Source of the DNA: Flavobacteriia bacterium
GTDB taxonomy: Bacteria; Bacteroidota; Bacteroidia; Flavobacteriales_D; Crocinitomicaceae
Assembly: GCA_947462925.1 (NCBI GenBank)
Contig: CANHQP010000008.1
Span: 1 to 64,000 of the forward strand
Direction: 5' to 3'
DNA: 64,000 nt
This document shows, piece after piece, positions 9,597 to 20,492 of this stretch; position 1 is the stretch's first letter, and each line of letters begins with the position of its first letter. The notes beneath the pieces were generated by a model. It was not told where the DNA came from. It saw nothing but the letters and a program-made list of their open reading frames with translations, and did not search any database. A program made the translations under genes and the position numbers.

Positions 9597-9695
9597 AAAT
9601 TGAAAAAATATTTGATTGATTTTTATTTATAATCAATCTTTTTAGTGGATTATTACGTCTGTTTTAATAGCTTTGATGTAACATTAAGTAATGGT

Positions 9696-12600
9696 ATGAG
9701 GTTTCTTTTTTTATTATTTACTATTTTTTCATTCGTTCTCGGCTATTCCCAAGCTCCCAATGCTGATTTTACAGCTTCACCACTTTCGATATGTTTGGGC
9801 GGAACAATTAATTTTACAAATACCTCAACACCAGGGAATTCAACAATCATTAATTATTCATGGAATTTTGGAAATGGGCAAACAAGTAATGAAATTAATC
9901 CGTCATATACTTATCCTGCACCTGGTACATACACAATCACACTTGCTGTTCAAACAGCAAACGGACAAGCCGATGCAGAAGTTAAGGTTGGGTACATTGT
10001 AATTAACCCTTTGCCTTCAGCTTCATTTAATACCCAAGGAATTGGATGTATTGTGCCTTTTGGAGTTGATTACACAAATACTTCTACAACTGGACCTGGA
10101 ATTACCTACAACTGGAATTTTGGAAATGGACAAACTTCAACCCTTTTGAATCCTGATACCGTAATTTACAACACACCTGGAAATTATACTGCTAGTTTAC
10201 TTGTAACGAACCAAAATTCTGGATGCAATGCAACGTTCAGCGTGCCGATTACAGTTTCGAACTATACAGCTGCCATGATTGCGCCTACAACTGGCTGCAC
10301 TGGAACGCCGATTCAGTTTCAAAATAACTCAACAGTTGGAACCAACTCTTGGAATTGGAATGCTGGAAATACACAGACATCCAACGCACAGAACCCTGTT
10401 TTTACGTATGATACACCTGGAACATATACCGTTACTTTGTTTACTCAAAATACTTCCTCTGCTTGTTCATCTAACACAACACATCAAATCACCATTCTCC
10501 CTTCTCCTACACCATCATTTACGGCAACCTCAACAACTACAGGTTGTTCGCCTTTACCAGTAAGTTTTAGTAATACTTCTACAGGAACTGGAACTTTTGT
10601 TTGGAATTATGGCGATGGATCTACTTTTGCAGGTCAAAATTCTCCAACACATGCATTTCAAGGAAATGGATCTTACTCTGTAACGCTCGTAATGACAGCA
10701 ACTAACGGCTGTAAAGATTCTGTAACGCTGGTCAACTTAATCAATTTGTCAGATCCTGTAGTTCAGTTTTCGGCTCTAACAACAGAAGGATGTGCGCCTT
10801 TAGCTGTGCAATTTACGGAATCCTCGGTTGCACAAAACCCCTCTTCTGATCCAATAACAAGTTGGTCTTGGGCCTTTGGCGATAATACAACTTTTGTTGG
10901 TCAAAACCCACCTATACACAACTACGGAAGCGGAAGTTTTGATGTAACGCTAACTATTTCAACACTTTCAGGATGCATCGCTTCACTGACAATTCCTGAT
11001 TATATTGTAGTTGGAAATATTGATCTAATCAATTTTACTGCAACACCCGCTCAACAATGTGTTAAAACACCTATTCAATTTACAAATCTCACTTCCATTT
11101 CAACACCTCACACACCTAACGAAGTAACTTATAGTTGGGATTTTGGTGATGGAGCAACTGCGTCTGTTACTTCCCCAACACACTCATATACAGCTGACAC
11201 AGGCTTCTTTGATGTAAAACTAATTGTTAGTTTTCGAGGATGTGTTGATTCAGTTACAAAATTCAATATCGTAAAAATTAAAGCACCTATATCTAGATTT
11301 CAACCTTCTTCAAGCTTGTTCTGTAATCCAGGTTCTTTGCCTGTAAACTTGATTGTAAACGACAATTCCTTGATCGGGAAAATCTCTGATGATGTAAAGA
11401 TGATCTGGCGTTGGGGAGATGGAACCTCTATAACCCTTGAAGATCCTACACTTGATGATGCCAATTTGGGAACTTCGTCACATACTTATTCAAATTACGG
11501 TTCTTATTTATTAACCCAAGTCATTTTTAACTATACAACAGGTTGTGCAGACAGCTCACAGACAACCATATACGTTTCTCAAACCAATGCAGTTTTAAGT
11601 TTAGCAAATGACTCTATTTGCAAAAGCTCAAATCTTATTTTGGATGGAAGTGCAAGTACATCATCTAGCACCATTACTTCATGGCTTTACGATATGGGAA
11701 ATGGCGATTTTGCAAATGGACAAAACACAGCTTATTCATACACGATTCCAGGGACTTATGATGTAAGTTTGATTGCAACCAATAATGTAGGATGTAAAGA
11801 TACGGTTGTCATTAGTCCTCTACATGTGCTAGAATTACCAATTGCGCAAATAAGCTCCGACTTAAATATCGGATGTGCGCCCTTACTTGTAAATTTCACA
11901 AACTCTTCCACAACTCAGGGTTCTAGTTTGCCTTTAGACTATTATACTTGGACTTTTCCTGATGACAATTCAACGCAAACAACCACAAATGTAAATACTT
12001 CAGTAAACCACACTTTTCAATCTCAGGGAAATTTCAATGTTAGTCTAGTTGCTACTGATATCTTTGGATGTAATTCTGTTCCCGCAACTACTCCTGTTCT
12101 AGTAACAAAGCCAAATGCGAATTTTTTGATTGATTCCATTATTTGCGATTTAGAAACTTATGTAACGCAAAATACAACCACTGGAGTTGGCCCACTTTCA
12201 TATCAATGGTATTTGGATGGAAATATCGATTCAACAACAACCAATGTTAACGGATTTTTTGATGAAGTACCAAGTAATTCATATACACATGTTGATCATC
12301 AATTAACGCTTGTTGCCACCGATGGAAATGGTTGTAAAGATACGAATACAGTCACATTAGTCGTTTCAATGCCAGTAGCTGGTATCAGTTATACAATGAC
12401 AGGAGGAGCAGTAAACTCGCTTGGAGAATACACTTGTCCGCCCGTATTTGTTGACTTTGAAAATCAAACAGAAAGTTTAGGGGAAATACTTTTCTGGGAA
12501 TGGAATTTTGGCGACAATGCAAATTTGTCAACTACTGAGAACCCAAGTAACATTTATGTTTTTCCGGGTGTTTATAGTACTTCATTGCACATTATAGATG

Positions 12601-13451
12601 AATTTGGATGTAATTCGGATACAACACTGTTCAATTATTTAACCATTTTCGGACCAACAGGAGATCCGTCTTTTGTCCAATCATCTCAATTTTGTGGTCA
12701 ATTTGTAGAATTTGATATCGATGATGTAACTGATGCAGCTTCATTAGTTTGGAATTTGGGTGATGGTCAATCATTCAGTGATTCTTTAAATTTCGTTTAT
12801 AACTATACAGATTTTGGAACTTTTATTCCTACTGTAACATTAACTGATTCAAACAATTGCGTCGTTGTTTATCCATTAGATACCATCTTCATTTTGGATA
12901 ACGGTTTGAATGCCTTTTATACCGCAAATCCAAATCCGGCAAATTTAGGAGAAGCAATTACTTTCATAGATGGTTCAACTTTTAATACATCACCTATTGT
13001 TAATTGGTTGTGGCAAATTGGCACTGATACGACCATTTCCAACAACACAAATGCAAATATTTATCAAGGGATTTATTCAACAGGATTTCAAAATACAACA
13101 TTGATTGTAACGGATCAAGATGGATGTAAATCGAAATATTCTATACCCATTTTTGTCAATGCAGACTTTGACATGCCCAACGTTTTTACCCCCAATGGCG
13201 ATAATTCAAACGATCTATTTGTCATTTTTGAAGACATTTTTAATTCGTTTGATGTAGTAATTCAAAATCGTTGGGGAAATGTGGTTTGGAAAAAATCAAA
13301 CCAAACAGGTGTTTTAATTTGGGATGGGACAGACAATGGAAACGAAAAGTGTGGTGATGGGGTTTACTTCTATCAAATAGAAGGTGTTTTGAATGACAAT
13401 GTCACTACTTTCAAAAAATCTGGATTTGTTACTTTGTTGGATTCCAAATAA
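9696..13451 (+). CDS. Giant PKD-repeat surface protein with T9SS gliding-type C-terminal domain
   Basis: About 1251 residues. The start at 9696 puts a signal peptide (MRFLFLLFTIFSFVLGYSQ) at the N-terminus; an in-frame GTG at 9645 would place 17 polar residues before it and was rejected. About 13 PKD-like beta domains of 80-100 residues follow, each with a WxFGDG-type core (YSWDFGDG, VWNYGDG) and mostly a conserved Cys near each domain end. The last ~95 residues (MPNVFTPNGDNSNDLF to the end) are the gliding motility-associated C-terminal domain, a type B sorting signal that sends the protein through T9SS to the cell surface. PKD domains usually bind polysaccharide or protein partners; the role is probably adhesion or matrix binding. 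A possible -7 box, TAGCTTTG, is at 9668-9675. Confidence 0.9.
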   Translation: MRFLFLLFTIFSFVLGYSQAPNADFTASPLSICLGGTINFTNTSTPGNSTIINYSWNFGNGQTSNEINPSYTYPAPGTYTITLAVQTANGQADAEVKVGYIVINPLPSASFNTQGIGCIVPFGVDYTNTSTTGPGITYNWNFGNGQTSTLLNPDTVIYNTPGNYTASLLVTNQNSGCNATFSVPITVSNYTAAMIAPTTGCTGTPIQFQNNSTVGTNSWNWNAGNTQTSNAQNPVFTYDTPGTYTVTLFTQNTSSACSSNTTHQITILPSPTPSFTATSTTTGCSPLPVSFSNTSTGTGTFVWNYGDGSTFAGQNSPTHAFQGNGSYSVTLVMTATNGCKDSVTLVNLINLSDPVVQFSALTTEGCAPLAVQFTESSVAQNPSSDPITSWSWAFGDNTTFVGQNPPIHNYGSGSFDVTLTISTLSGCIASLTIPDYIVVGNIDLINFTATPAQQCVKTPIQFTNLTSISTPHTPNEVTYSWDFGDGATASVTSPTHSYTADTGFFDVKLIVSFRGCVDSVTKFNIVKIKAPISRFQPSSSLFCNPGSLPVNLIVNDNSLIGKISDDVKMIWRWGDGTSITLEDPTLDDANLGTSSHTYSNYGSYLLTQVIFNYTTGCADSSQTTIYVSQTNAVLSLANDSICKSSNLILDGSASTSSSTITSWLYDMGNGDFANGQNTAYSYTIPGTYDVSLIATNNVGCKDTVVISPLHVLELPIAQISSDLNIGCAPLLVNFTNSSTTQGSSLPLDYYTWTFPDDNSTQTTTNVNTSVNHTFQSQGNFNVSLVATDIFGCNSVPATTPVLVTKPNANFLIDSIICDLETYVTQNTTTGVGPLSYQWYLDGNIDSTTTNVNGFFDEVPSNSYTHVDHQLTLVATDGNGCKDTNTVTLVVSMPVAGISYTMTGGAVNSLGEYTCPPVFVDFENQTESLGEILFWEWNFGDNANLSTTENPSNIYVFPGVYSTSLHIIDEFGCNSDTTLFNYLTIFGPTGDPSFVQSSQFCGQFVEFDIDDVTDAASLVWNLGDGQSFSDSLNFVYNYTDFGTFIPTVTLTDSNNCVVVYPLDTIFILDNGLNAFYTANPNPANLGEAITFIDGSTFNTSPIVNWLWQIGTDTTISNNTNANIYQGIYSTGFQNTTLIVTDQDGCKSKYSIPIFVNADFDMPNVFTPNGDNSNDLFVIFEDIFNSFDVVIQNRWGNVVWKKSNQTGVLIWDGTDNGNEKCGDGVYFYQIEGVLNDNVTTFKKSGFVTLLDSK

Positions 13452-13561
13452 TAGTAATAAATTCCTAAGTGCTTTACCTTTGGTCTCAAAAGCCAGTTTC
13501 AATGTTCATAAATTGACAAGGAAAAATAGTCAGCACTATCGGAAACTTTAGAGATACTGAT

Positions 13562-13569
13562 TAACTTTG
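13562..13569 (+). promoter_or_regulatory. -7 box of the pcrA promoter
   Basis: TAACTTTG fits TAnnTTTG and ends only five bases before the ATG at 13575. The transcript would begin at or next to the start codon, giving a nearly leaderless mRNA. No TTG box is seen at the right distance. Confidence 0.5.
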
Positions 13570-13574
13570 TATTT

Positions 13575-15857
13575 ATGGAATATTTGAACGGACTGAATGA
13601 AAGTCAGCGCGCTGCTGTGGAACATATCGAAGGACCCACAATGGTAATTGCTGGCGCTGGTTCAGGGAAAACAAGGGTTTTGACTTACCGAATTGCGCAC
13701 ATGATGCGATTAGGAATAGATCCGTTCAATATTTTGGCTTTGACTTTTACCAACAAAGCTGCCAAAGAAATGACCGAAAGAATCAACAATATTGTTGGTG
13801 GAGGTGAATCAAAAAACATCACGATGGGTACATTTCACTCTGTCTTTTCACGCATTTTAAGATTTAACGCTGATAAACTTGGTTATCCTCAAAATTTCAC
13901 CATCTACGATACGCAGGATTCTAAAAGTTTGTTGAAAGATGTCATCAAAGAATTGAGTTTAGATGATAAAGTTTATAAACCTAGTATGGTTTTGGGTCGT
14001 ATTTCTTCTGCAAAAAACAATTTAATTTCTCCCGATGCTTATGCACAAAATGTGGAGATTATGTCCGAAGACACGATGAGCAAAAGACCAGAAATGGGAC
14101 GCATTTATAAAACTTATGCCAATCGCTGTTTCAATGCTGGTGCGATGGACTTTGATGATTTATTGTATCAAACAAACGTTCTATTGCGCGATTTCCCAGA
14201 GGCTTTGCAATACTATCAGCATAAATTCAAGTACATTTTAGTAGATGAGTACCAAGATACAAACTACGCCCAATATTTGATTGTCAAAAAGTTAGCAGCA
14301 GTTTATGAAAACATTTGCGTGGTGGGCGATGATGCACAAAGTATCTATTCATTCCGCGGTGCAAACATTCAAAATATCTTAAATTTTAAAAAAGATTATC
14401 CTGATTTTCAACTTTTTAAATTGGAACAGAATTACCGTTCCACAAAATCCATTGTTGAAGCGGCGAATAGTGTCATTGCGAGAAACAAAGATCAAATTCA
14501 AAAAGATGTTTGGACTGACAATGAATTAGGGAAACCAATTACGATCCTCAAAACGATGACAGACAATGAGGAAGGAAAAGTAATTGCCAACAAAATTTAT
14601 GATTTAAAGCAAGGTGCAGGATTGGCTTTCAATGATTTTGCTATTTTATATCGTACAAATAGACAGTCACGTGCTTTTGAGGAAGCGTTGCGAAAGTTAA
14701 ACATGCCGTACAAAATTTATGGTGGTCTTTCGTTCTATCAACGCAAGGAAATTAAGGATTTATTGGCTTATTTTCGATTAACTGCCAATCCAAAAGATGA
14801 GGAAGCACTCAAAAGAGTCATCAATTATCCCAAAAGAGGTATAGGTAAAACATCAATAGAAAATATTGTCATCGCTGCCAATCAAAATGGTGTGAGCATG
14901 TGGGACATTATTTCTGATTTTGGCAGGTATTCCGTTTCCATAAATGGTCCGACCAAAACCAAATTGTTTGAATTTGTGACGATGATTCGCAGTTTTTCAG
15001 CGCAATTGGAAACTTTGCCTGCCTACGAAATGGCGCATCACATCGCTAAAGCTTCAGGTGTCTTAAAAGACCTTTACAACGAAAAAGAAAAGGGTCCTGA
15101 GGAAGTAGAAAGATATCAAAACATTGAAGAGCTTTTGAGTGGTATTCGTGCTTTTTCAAGTGACCATGAAGCGACTGAATTGAAAACACTTTCAGAATTC
15201 ATGATCGATGTAGCACTTTTGACAGATGCTGATTTGACCAAAGATGAAGACAAAAACAAAGTTACTTTGATGACCATTCACTCTAGTAAAGGTTTGGAAT
15301 TTAAGCATGTTTATTTGGTCGGTTTAGAAGAAAATCTTTTCCCTTCACAAATGGTTTTACATTCCAGAAGTGAATTGGAAGAAGAACGCCGTTTGTTTTA
15401 TGTTGCCATTACTCGAGCAGAACAGACTTGCACCATTTCTTACGCCGTTTCTCGTTTTGTATTCGGCAATTTACAATCATCAGAACCAAGTCGCTTTATT
15501 TCTGAAATCAGCAAAGAATTTATCACATACGAAAATCCTTACGGAGAAAGAAGTGGCGGAAGATCTTTGAATGCCAGACCTGGAATGAATGAAAAAGCAT
15601 ACATTGGCGGACTGAATAGAATGCCAACTCAACCAACAAACCTGCGCTCACTTTCAGATTTAGGCGCTTCAAAAGGAAAAGGTTCAAGCGCCTTGGAATT
15701 GAAAGTTGGTTACAACGTCATGCACGAGCGATTTGGCAAAGGTAAAGTGATGAAAATTGACGGAACTGGCGACGACAAGAAGGCTACTATTTTCTTCCCA
15801 AAAGAAGGTTCAAAAACGCTTTTGATGAAGTTTGCCAAATTAGAAGTTGTTGAATGA
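13575..15857 (+). CDS. pcrA: UvrD/PcrA-type superfamily 1 DNA helicase
   Basis: The 760-residue protein has the SF1A helicase motifs: Q motif (LNESQRAAV), Walker A GAGSGKT with Lys32, motif Ia TFTNKAAKEM, Walker B DEYQDTN, motif III GDDAQSIYSFRGA, motif IV QNYRST, motif V TIHSSKGLEF and motif VI VAITRAEQ. The C-terminal Tudor-like tail ends in GYNVMHERFGKGKV, typical of PcrA. It unwinds DNA 3' to 5' in nucleotide excision repair and clears obstacles from replication forks. Length and order are normal. The gene converges with the efflux operon, with stops 28 bases apart. PcrA and UvrD cannot be told apart reliably; the tail favours PcrA. Confidence 0.95.
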   Translation: MEYLNGLNESQRAAVEHIEGPTMVIAGAGSGKTRVLTYRIAHMMRLGIDPFNILALTFTNKAAKEMTERINNIVGGGESKNITMGTFHSVFSRILRFNADKLGYPQNFTIYDTQDSKSLLKDVIKELSLDDKVYKPSMVLGRISSAKNNLISPDAYAQNVEIMSEDTMSKRPEMGRIYKTYANRCFNAGAMDFDDLLYQTNVLLRDFPEALQYYQHKFKYILVDEYQDTNYAQYLIVKKLAAVYENICVVGDDAQSIYSFRGANIQNILNFKKDYPDFQLFKLEQNYRSTKSIVEAANSVIARNKDQIQKDVWTDNELGKPITILKTMTDNEEGKVIANKIYDLKQGAGLAFNDFAILYRTNRQSRAFEEALRKLNMPYKIYGGLSFYQRKEIKDLLAYFRLTANPKDEEALKRVINYPKRGIGKTSIENIVIAANQNGVSMWDIISDFGRYSVSINGPTKTKLFEFVTMIRSFSAQLETLPAYEMAHHIAKASGVLKDLYNEKEKGPEEVERYQNIEELLSGIRAFSSDHEATELKTLSEFMIDVALLTDADLTKDEDKNKVTLMTIHSSKGLEFKHVYLVGLEENLFPSQMVLHSRSELEEERRLFYVAITRAEQTCTISYAVSRFVFGNLQSSEPSRFISEISKEFITYENPYGERSGGRSLNARPGMNEKAYIGGLNRMPTQPTNLRSLSDLGASKGKGSSALELKVGYNVMHERFGKGKVMKIDGTGDDKKATIFFPKEGSKTLLMKFAKLEVVE

Positions 15858-15885
15858 AATTTAAAATTGTCTCTCATTGAAGAAC

Positions 15886-17346
15886 CTATTCCCATCCCCC
15901 TCCAAGTGATTTATATAAACTAATCTGATTAATCAAATTATTATAATTGATATCTAACAATTCAATTTGAGATTGAAGATAATTCTTTTGAGAGGTTATG
16001 ATTTCCAGATAATTTGCTCTTCCTGTGATAAACAGTTCTTGAGAAGTTCCAATAGATTTCTTTAAAACTTCCACCTCTTCCATTTTTAAAGATTGCATAT
16101 TTTTTAAATTTTCCAGCAACTGCATTACTTCAAAAACTTCAGTAAAAGATTTTACGACTGTTCTCTCATAATTCAAGTATGCTGTTTTATGACTGGCTTT
16201 AGTCATCATTAAATCAGCTTTTAGAGCACGTCTATTAAGAATTGGACTTGCAATACCTCCTAAAAATGAGTAAGCAAATGATCCTGGATCAAAAAATAAA
16301 GCAGCCCGAAAAGCCTGAAACCCCATGTTTCCATTAATAGTAAGATTTGGATAAAATGCCGCTTTTGCAGCCCGAAGGTCGGCATTTTGAGCTAACACCT
16401 CGAAACAAGCAGCTTGGATATCAGGTCTGTTTTCTAATAAGCTTGATGGAACTACTGTATTGGTAATTTGACCTAGACTATTATTCATTTGCAATGGTGA
16501 ACGAGTGATGGATTGAGGATATCTTCCTACTAGAAAATTAAGCTTATTTTCAGATTGAATGATAAGTTGTTTAATATCAAACAAAAGGACTTTGGCATTT
16601 AAAAGTTGGGCCGACATCATTTCTATTGCAAGTTCATTCGACTTCCCTGTCTCTTTTTGTGCCGAAACAACCATTAGTGCATTTTCTTGAAGTTCTATGT
16701 TTTCTTCAATAATTATTACTTCACGATCAAAAACAACAAGCTTATAGTAAGTTTCAGCTATCTCTGAAATTAACTGGGTAGTCATCAAGTTTATTCCTTG
16801 TTCTTGCGCTAAAAATCTAGCTATGGAGGCTCTTTTTTTATCTTTTAATTTGCCCCATAAATCAACTTCCCAACTAGAATAAACTCCTGCATAGAAGTCT
16901 GGAACGTGCGCTGGAATCCTTTGTTTTGAGTTAAGATTCGGTGAAAATTGAGTGTCATAATTCCCAACACCATCGATTGTATAATCTCCAAATTTCTCTT
17001 GTCCTGCATTTAGATTCAATCCTAATTCTGGTAATCTTATCCCACGTGTAAATTGGATTCCAGATCTAGTTTGTTGCAATTTTTGAAAAACCAATTGCAT
17101 ATCAAAATTATTGATTACTGCCTCATCAATTAAAGCTATCAAATTAGAATCTTTAAAAAACTCCTTTCTACTTTGCAAATATAAATTGCTGTCTTTTTTA
17201 ATTTCGTTGAAGTTAATTCTTGAGGAATTTAGCTCAAATTTTTCTGGAATTTGTATCTCTGTTTTGAAAGTTTCTTGTGTCACCTTGCAGGATAAAAGTG
17301 AAAAGATTAAGATAACAAGAGTTGAAAGTATAGATAATTTAATCAT
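15886..17346 (-). CDS. RND efflux outer-membrane channel lipoprotein (OprM/NodT family)
   Basis: The 486 residues start with a lipoprotein signal peptide ending in LLSC (acylated Cys at about residue 20). Two repeats of outer-membrane efflux protein follow, with long coiled helices and the typical GxFYPNL-like segment AAFYPNLTING. It forms the TolC-like trimeric duct across the outer membrane for the pump encoded upstream. Its ATG lies within the last codons of the pump gene (8-base overlap, 17339-17346), so the two are translationally coupled. It is the last gene of the minus-strand efflux operon. Confidence 0.92.
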   Translation of the reverse strand: MIKLSILSTLVILIFSLLSCKVTQETFKTEIQIPEKFELNSSRINFNEIKKDSNLYLQSRKEFFKDSNLIALIDEAVINNFDMQLVFQKLQQTRSGIQFTRGIRLPELGLNLNAGQEKFGDYTIDGVGNYDTQFSPNLNSKQRIPAHVPDFYAGVYSSWEVDLWGKLKDKKRASIARFLAQEQGINLMTTQLISEIAETYYKLVVFDREVIIIEENIELQENALMVVSAQKETGKSNELAIEMMSAQLLNAKVLLFDIKQLIIQSENKLNFLVGRYPQSITRSPLQMNNSLGQITNTVVPSSLLENRPDIQAACFEVLAQNADLRAAKAAFYPNLTINGNMGFQAFRAALFFDPGSFAYSFLGGIASPILNRRALKADLMMTKASHKTAYLNYERTVVKSFTEVFEVMQLLENLKNMQSLKMEEVEVLKKSIGTSQELFITGRANYLEIITSQKNYLQSQIELLDINYNNLINQISLYKSLGGGWE

Positions 17347-20300
17347 TTTTCTTAAGTTTTAATTTAATTGATGCAAAAATTACGTAGAGGCCTGGTATAA
17401 CAATAACTCCGAAAATTGTTCCAAAAAGCATTCCGCCAGCTGCTGCTGAACCGATTGTTTTATTTCCAATCGCCCCCGCACCAGAGGCTAAAATCAGCGG
17501 AATCAATCCAGCGGTAAATGCGAATGAAGTCATTAGAATTGGTCTTAATCTGGCAACTGCACCATCTTTTGCGGCCTGAATCACAGATTTGCCTTCGGAC
17601 TGTTTAAGAATTGCAAACTCGATTATCAAAATTGCATTTTTACCTAAAAGACCAATAAGCATAATCATTGCAACTTGTGCATACACGTTGTTTTCCAAAC
17701 CAAACAATAGCAAAAATAAAAAGGACCCGAAAATTCCGATCGGAAGAAAAAGTAAAACTGGGAGAGGCAATAAAAAACTCTCATATTGAGCTGCAAGTAG
17801 CAGGTAAACAAACAACAAACAAATTCCAAAAATATAAACTACTTGGTTGCCTGATTTTATCTCTTCTCTTGTCATTCCTGACCATTCATAATCATATCCA
17901 CGAGGTAAAAATTTTTCAGCTGTTTCGTCAATAGCTTTAATGGCGTCACCACTGCTGTAGCCTGAGGCTGCCTCACCATTCAGCATGGCAGATATGTACA
18001 TATTGTATCTAGTCAATTGCTCTGGACCATATACTCTTTCAATTCTTGTAAAAGAACTATAGGGGACCATTTCACCATCTGAATTCTTAATCCTAAGTTT
18101 TAAAATGTCCTCTGGTTGAGAACGATACTTGGGATCAGCCTGAACCATCACTTTATACATCTGTCCATATCTGATAAAATTTGTTGCGTAAAAACTTCCC
18201 ATCAAAGTTTGAAGATTAAAAAGAGCATTTTCAGGCGTAATTTTTTTTCTGGCTGCAATATCTTTATCTACATGAATTAAATATTGAGGAAATGAAGCGT
18301 TGAAGCTAGAGAAAACCTCTCTGATTTCTGGTCTTTTTTGCAAAGCATCAATAAACTTTTCTGTAATTTGTGCTGTTTCATTTAAGTCCCCTTTTCCTGA
18401 CTTATCTAGCAATCGCAATTCAAATCCGCTGGCATTTCCAAATCCAGGCACAGATGGGGGTGGAAAAAACTGGAGTTCAGCATCTTTGATGTGTTTGGTT
18501 TTTTCAGTCAATTCTTCAATAATCTGATTTGCATCAATTTCTCTATCATCCCATGACTTTAAATTTATTGTACTCATTCCAAAGGAAGAGCCAACACCTT
18601 CAGTCATCATGCTATAACCTGATAAACTAGAAATCGACTCTACCTCTTTTATTTTTAGGGATACTCGATCGATTTCATCCATCACAGCCTCGGTTCTTTC
18701 AAGTGTTGAACCTACTGGAGTAGTAACATTTAAATAAACAGTACCTTGATCTTCAGTTGGAATAAATCCTGTAGGCAATATCTTACCAAGTCCCCAAGTT
18801 CCAAGAATAAAAATCAATAAGACAGTAAAAGTGATAACTTTTCGATTTACAATTAAACCAAGTAATCTTACATACTTATCTGAAATTCTGTTGTATCCGT
18901 TATTAAATCTATCAAAAAAACGTTGCAATAAATTCTTTTTCGTATGTAAATCAATAGGTTTAAGAAACATGGCACAAAGCGCAGGTGTCAATGTTAAAGC
19001 ATTTATTCCAGAAATAATAATTGCGATAGCCATGGTAACAGAAAACTGTCTGTAAAATACACCTACTGGACCGGACAAAAAAGCAACGGGAATAAAAACT
19101 GCGGACATAACCAACGTTATTGCTAAAATAGCTCCTGTTATTTCACTCATTGCTTCTATGGTTGCTGCCTTTGCATCCAAATGTTTTTCGTGCATTTTAG
19201 CATGAACCGCTTCTACAACTACAATGGCATTGTCGACGACTATTCCAATCGCTAAAACTAGCGCAAAAAGTGTTAGTAAATTGATAGAGAAACCAAATAA
19301 TTGCATAAAAGCAAAAGTTCCAACTAGCGAAACAGGCACAGCAAGAATAGGAATTAATGTCGAACGAAAATCTTGTAAAAAAATAAAAACTACAAGTGCG
19401 ACCAATAAAAAAGCTTCCAAAAGTGTTTTTATTACTTCATGTATTGAGGCATCTAAAAATTTAGAAACATCGTAACTCAAATTATAGTCCATTCCAGGTG
19501 GAAAATTGGTTTTTTTCATTTCCTCTAATCGCAGCTTAACTTGATTTATAACATTACTAGCATTGGAGCCTGGTCGTTGCTTCAACACTATTGCTGCTGA
19601 AGGTCTTCCATTTTCTTTTGAAAGAACATCATATTCAAGAGAACCAAATTCAACTTCAGCAACATCTTTCAAACGAATCATTTCACCTGTTTCAGTAACT
19701 TTGATTACAACATTTTCATATTGCTCTTTCTCGGTTAACTTTCCTGTATATCTTAGGACATATTGTAAAGATTGTGCTTTTTTACCTGAACTTTCTCCAA
19801 TTTTTCCTGGAGCTGCTTCTAAATTTTGTGCTTTCAACGCATGAATAACATCCTCAGATGAAAGCTCATAACTGTCTAGGCGATTTGGTTTCAACCATAT
19901 ACGCATTGCATATTCACGATTTCCCAAAATATCTGCAAATCCAACACCTTCAATCCTTTTAAGTTCAGGCAGTACGTTGATATCAGCAAAATTATAAATG
20001 AATTTTTCATCTAAACTTTCATCAGTGCTTTTTAAGTTGATATATAACAACATGCTATTTATCTCTTTTTCAGTCGAAACTCCAGCTTTTATTACCTCTT
20101 CTGGTAATTCGTCAAGAACCGTAGAAACTCTGTTTTGAACATTCACAGCAGCTAAATCAGGATCAGTACCAACTTCAAAGTAAATTTGAATTACGCTTGT
20201 ACCGTCATTACCTGATACCGAACTCATGTAGGTCATACCAGGGACACCATTTATTGCTCTTTCAAGAGGTGTTACTACAGCTTTTGAGCAAACTTCGGCA

Positions 20301-20458
20301 TTGGCACCGATATACTTTGTTATTACTGAGACAGCTGGGGGAGCAATATCTGGATATTGAGTGACTGGCAAAGTAAACAATGCAAGAATTCCGAGTAAAA
20401 CAATAAATACAGAAATGACCAGCGACAAGATAGGTCGTTCAATAAATTTCTTAATCAT
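17339..20458 (-). CDS. RND multidrug efflux permease, HAE-1 family (AcrB-like)
   Basis: The 1039-residue length and pattern fit AcrB/MexB. The first helix is MIKKFIERPILSLVISVF, followed by a large periplasmic loop, then TM helices including the proton-relay helix GIVVDNAIVVVEA with paired Asp residues. A second periplasmic loop and a second helix bundle (GLLGKNAILIIEFA) follow. It exports hydrophobic drugs, dyes or bile-like compounds using the proton gradient, as a trimer docked to the MFP and the channel. The loop signatures are of the hydrophobe type, not the metal-transporting CusA/CzcA type. Its start is 34 bases after the MFP stop. Confidence 0.95.
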   Translation of the reverse strand: MIKKFIERPILSLVISVFIVLLGILALFTLPVTQYPDIAPPAVSVITKYIGANAEVCSKAVVTPLERAINGVPGMTYMSSVSGNDGTSVIQIYFEVGTDPDLAAVNVQNRVSTVLDELPEEVIKAGVSTEKEINSMLLYINLKSTDESLDEKFIYNFADINVLPELKRIEGVGFADILGNREYAMRIWLKPNRLDSYELSSEDVIHALKAQNLEAAPGKIGESSGKKAQSLQYVLRYTGKLTEKEQYENVVIKVTETGEMIRLKDVAEVEFGSLEYDVLSKENGRPSAAIVLKQRPGSNASNVINQVKLRLEEMKKTNFPPGMDYNLSYDVSKFLDASIHEVIKTLLEAFLLVALVVFIFLQDFRSTLIPILAVPVSLVGTFAFMQLFGFSINLLTLFALVLAIGIVVDNAIVVVEAVHAKMHEKHLDAKAATIEAMSEITGAILAITLVMSAVFIPVAFLSGPVGVFYRQFSVTMAIAIIISGINALTLTPALCAMFLKPIDLHTKKNLLQRFFDRFNNGYNRISDKYVRLLGLIVNRKVITFTVLLIFILGTWGLGKILPTGFIPTEDQGTVYLNVTTPVGSTLERTEAVMDEIDRVSLKIKEVESISSLSGYSMMTEGVGSSFGMSTINLKSWDDREIDANQIIEELTEKTKHIKDAELQFFPPPSVPGFGNASGFELRLLDKSGKGDLNETAQITEKFIDALQKRPEIREVFSSFNASFPQYLIHVDKDIAARKKITPENALFNLQTLMGSFYATNFIRYGQMYKVMVQADPKYRSQPEDILKLRIKNSDGEMVPYSSFTRIERVYGPEQLTRYNMYISAMLNGEAASGYSSGDAIKAIDETAEKFLPRGYDYEWSGMTREEIKSGNQVVYIFGICLLFVYLLLAAQYESFLLPLPVLLFLPIGIFGSFLFLLLFGLENNVYAQVAMIMLIGLLGKNAILIIEFAILKQSEGKSVIQAAKDGAVARLRPILMTSFAFTAGLIPLILASGAGAIGNKTIGSAAAGGMLFGTIFGVIVIPGLYVIFASIKLKLKKND

Positions 20459-20492
20459 AATATTTTAAATAAACTAAGGTTTAAATGTGCAG

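Noticed and set aside
9645-9695. GTG start for the PKD protein
   Set aside because: It would put 17 polar residues before the signal peptide; the ATG at 9696 starts exactly at the signal peptide.
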